Assembly: GCA_035461385.1 (NCBI GenBank)
Contig: DATHVI010000151.1
Span: forward strand, 1 to 34,633
Origin: DATHVI01 sp035461385
GTDB lineage: Bacteria > Actinomycetota > Thermoleophilia > Solirubrobacterales > 70-9
Length of the DNA stretch: 34,633 nucleotides
Reading direction: 5' to 3'
Program-made: the position numbers and the translations under genes
The notes under the pieces: model-generated
What the model was told of the DNA's origin: nothing
Seen by the model: the letters and a program-made list of their open reading frames with translations, nothing else
The model's database searches: none
Part shown: one piece after another, positions 33,740-34,633 of the stretch
How the letters are laid out: every line of letters starts with the position of its first letter
Numbering within the stretch: the stretch's first letter is position 1

Positions 33740-33755
33740 TGTGATGGACGTCACA
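33740..33755. promoter_or_regulatory. CRP/GlxR-like operator upstream of the R2lox gene
   Basis: TGTGA-TGGACG-TCACA is an exact match to the CRP-family consensus TGTGA-N6-TCACA. A second symmetry one base off, GTCTGTG at 33735-33741 with CACAGAC at 33752-33758, overlaps it. It is centred 84 bases before the R2lox ATG. The window contains no gene for such a regulator. Confidence 0.55.
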
Positions 33756-33895
33756 GACGGGACGGGCGGCGTACCCCTGTGGTCGGGCGGGGCGCCGTCG
33801 TTGGAGGAGCAGGTAGGGGGGGTCCGGGGCCTGGTGGTGGAGATCGGTGCGTCGCGGGTGGCCGTGGGCAGCAAGACGATCACGGATGCCCCGGC

Positions 33896-34633
33896 TCAAA
33901 GTTGGCGTCGGGTGTCGATCCCGAGCGCGCGAAGGTCTGCGTAGAGGCCGGGCGGGTCATCGTCGAGCTGCTCCGAGGTGACGCGGACGGGCTTCCAGCC
34001 GGCAGCGAGCAGTCGCCGGTCCCGGACCCGGTCGGCCTCCCATTGCCTACGTCGCAGGTGCACGTCGCGTCCGTCGAGCTCGAGCGCGACCCGTTGCCGA
34101 CGCCACAAGCAGTCGACCTCGATCACCCTCTCGCCGAGCCGGAGCGGCGTGTTGAGCTCCGGCCGCTCGAGCCCGCGCTCGTCGAGAAAGCGCAGGAACC
34201 GCTCCTCGAGCGGGCTGCGGGTTCGCCCCAACGACGCCGCCCCGGAGTCGAGGATGGATCGCAGGGTCGCCAGGCCACGGCGCCGCGGGTAGCGCTCGAT
34301 CAGCTCGGACAGCGACGGCGAGTCGGCGTAGCGTCGGTGCTCGGCCTCCGCCACCGCCCGCTCGAGCCGATGCCGGTCGAGCACGGCGGCGAGGTCGAGC
34401 AGGGTGCGGGCGACCGTCGTAACCGGGATGCCGTCGTGGATCCTGGTTTCGTCCGCGGGGAGGATCGCCGTGTGGTTGTGGAGCCCATCGCGCCTTCGCT
34501 TCTTCCCGGCCGTGGTGATGTGGGGCAACGAGGGAAAAGGCCGCAGGACCGCCCAGTGAATCCCGGCCGACTGGTGGCTCAGCACCGCGCCCGGGCCACC
34601 CGCGAGGACCGCGGCCATCCACTTCCCCTCGCG
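33896..34633 (-). CDS. DUF559-type (Vsr-like nuclease fold) protein, N-terminus cut by window edge
   Basis: The frame continues upstream of the first ATG to the edge as R-E-G-K-W, so the true start is outside. The visible part is 245 residues. The N-terminal part (MAAVLAGGPGAVLSHQSAGI, TTVARTLLDLAAVLDRHRLE) matches the AbiEi-like/transcriptional-regulator half common in actinobacterial DUF559 proteins. The C-terminal part has the DUF559 pattern IEVDCLWRRQRVALELDGRD, then RDRRLLAAGWKPVRVTSEQL, the restriction-endonuclease-like (PD-(D/E)xK) fold with D and E-x-D residues present. Such orphan genes are abundant in Actinobacteria and often unpaired; a toxin-antitoxin role is not supported because no partner is visible. 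Confidence 0.85.
   Translation of the reverse strand, partial: REGKWMAAVLAGGPGAVLSHQSAGIHWAVLRPFPSLPHITTAGKKRRRDGLHNHTAILPADETRIHDGIPVTTVARTLLDLAAVLDRHRLERAVAEAEHRRYADSPSLSELIERYPRRRGLATLRSILDSGAASLGRTRSPLEERFLRFLDERGLERPELNTPLRLGERVIEVDCLWRRQRVALELDGRDVHLRRRQWEADRVRDRRLLAAGWKPVRVTSEQLDDDPPGLYADLRALGIDTRRQL

Noticed and set aside
33741..33944. 67-codon plus-strand ORF upstream of the R2lox gene
   Set aside because: It overlaps the CRP-like site and the end of the DUF559 gene, has no ribosome binding site and no recognisable motif.
33896..34633. Type IV toxin-antitoxin (AbiE) locus
   Set aside because: The N-terminal half resembles AbiEi-like proteins, but the C-terminus is DUF559 and no AbiEii partner is visible.

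Overview
The window looks like chromosomal DNA of a very GC-rich actinobacterium, most likely class Thermoleophilia (Solirubrobacterales type). This is an inference from gene content: an SDH with an HdrB-like third subunit, secreted beta-propellers with Arg/Lys-rich C-termini, an AT-hook winged-helix protein, an AidB-type dehydrogenase, a complete Mrp antiporter operon and an R2lox-type oxidase. I see no tRNA, rRNA, CRISPR array, transposase or phage gene. Most of it is ordinary core genome, with interest concentrated in regulatory and repeat structure.

Layout. 1-175: N-terminus of an MMPL transporter, cut by the edge. 345-3851: three small exported or cytosolic genes (NHL propeller, SHOCT protein, YWTD propeller) plus a duplicated SHOCT gene tail. 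3974-8072: sdhA-sdhB-HdrB-like operon on the minus strand, with a cluster of triloop hairpins. 8100-12111: M50 membrane protease, divergent M28 peptidase, a tiny membrane ORF and a LytM (M23) endopeptidase. 12203-16222: aidB divergent from icd and mdh. 16240-18521: AT-hook/winged-helix regulator, FA2H-like hydroxylase, small Cys4 protein, MBL hydrolase. 18546-22617: a tandem 61-bp repeat, then overlapping hsp20-lon, then an NAD-dependent epimerase preceded by a six-codon upstream ORF. 22628-28392: mrpABCDEFG on the minus strand, almost every junction a 1-4 nt overlap. 28576-30697: small membrane protein, MBL hydrolase, GalE-like epimerase. 30722-33664: delta-60-repeat exported protein and an R2lox-type oxidase fused to an SCP2-like domain. 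33896-34633: DUF559-type protein cut by the right edge.

How genes work together. sdhABE, icd and mdh supply three TCA-cycle steps within 12 kb. hsp20-lon is a protein quality-control pair. Mrp handles Na+/H+ exchange. Several secreted propellers and the M23 enzyme act at the envelope.

Most unusual signals: (i) a palindromic repeat shared between the sdhB-sdhE spacer and a tandem array directly before hsp20, with a possible remnant in the Mrp operon; (ii) a recurring TANNNT element 7-9 nt before start codons without a Shine-Dalgarno, suggesting many leaderless mRNAs; (iii) the R2lox-SCP2 fusion with a CRP-like operator; (iv) a near-identical 66-nt duplicate of a gene's 3' end flanking the NHL gene. 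I did not find a clearly new multi-gene system.
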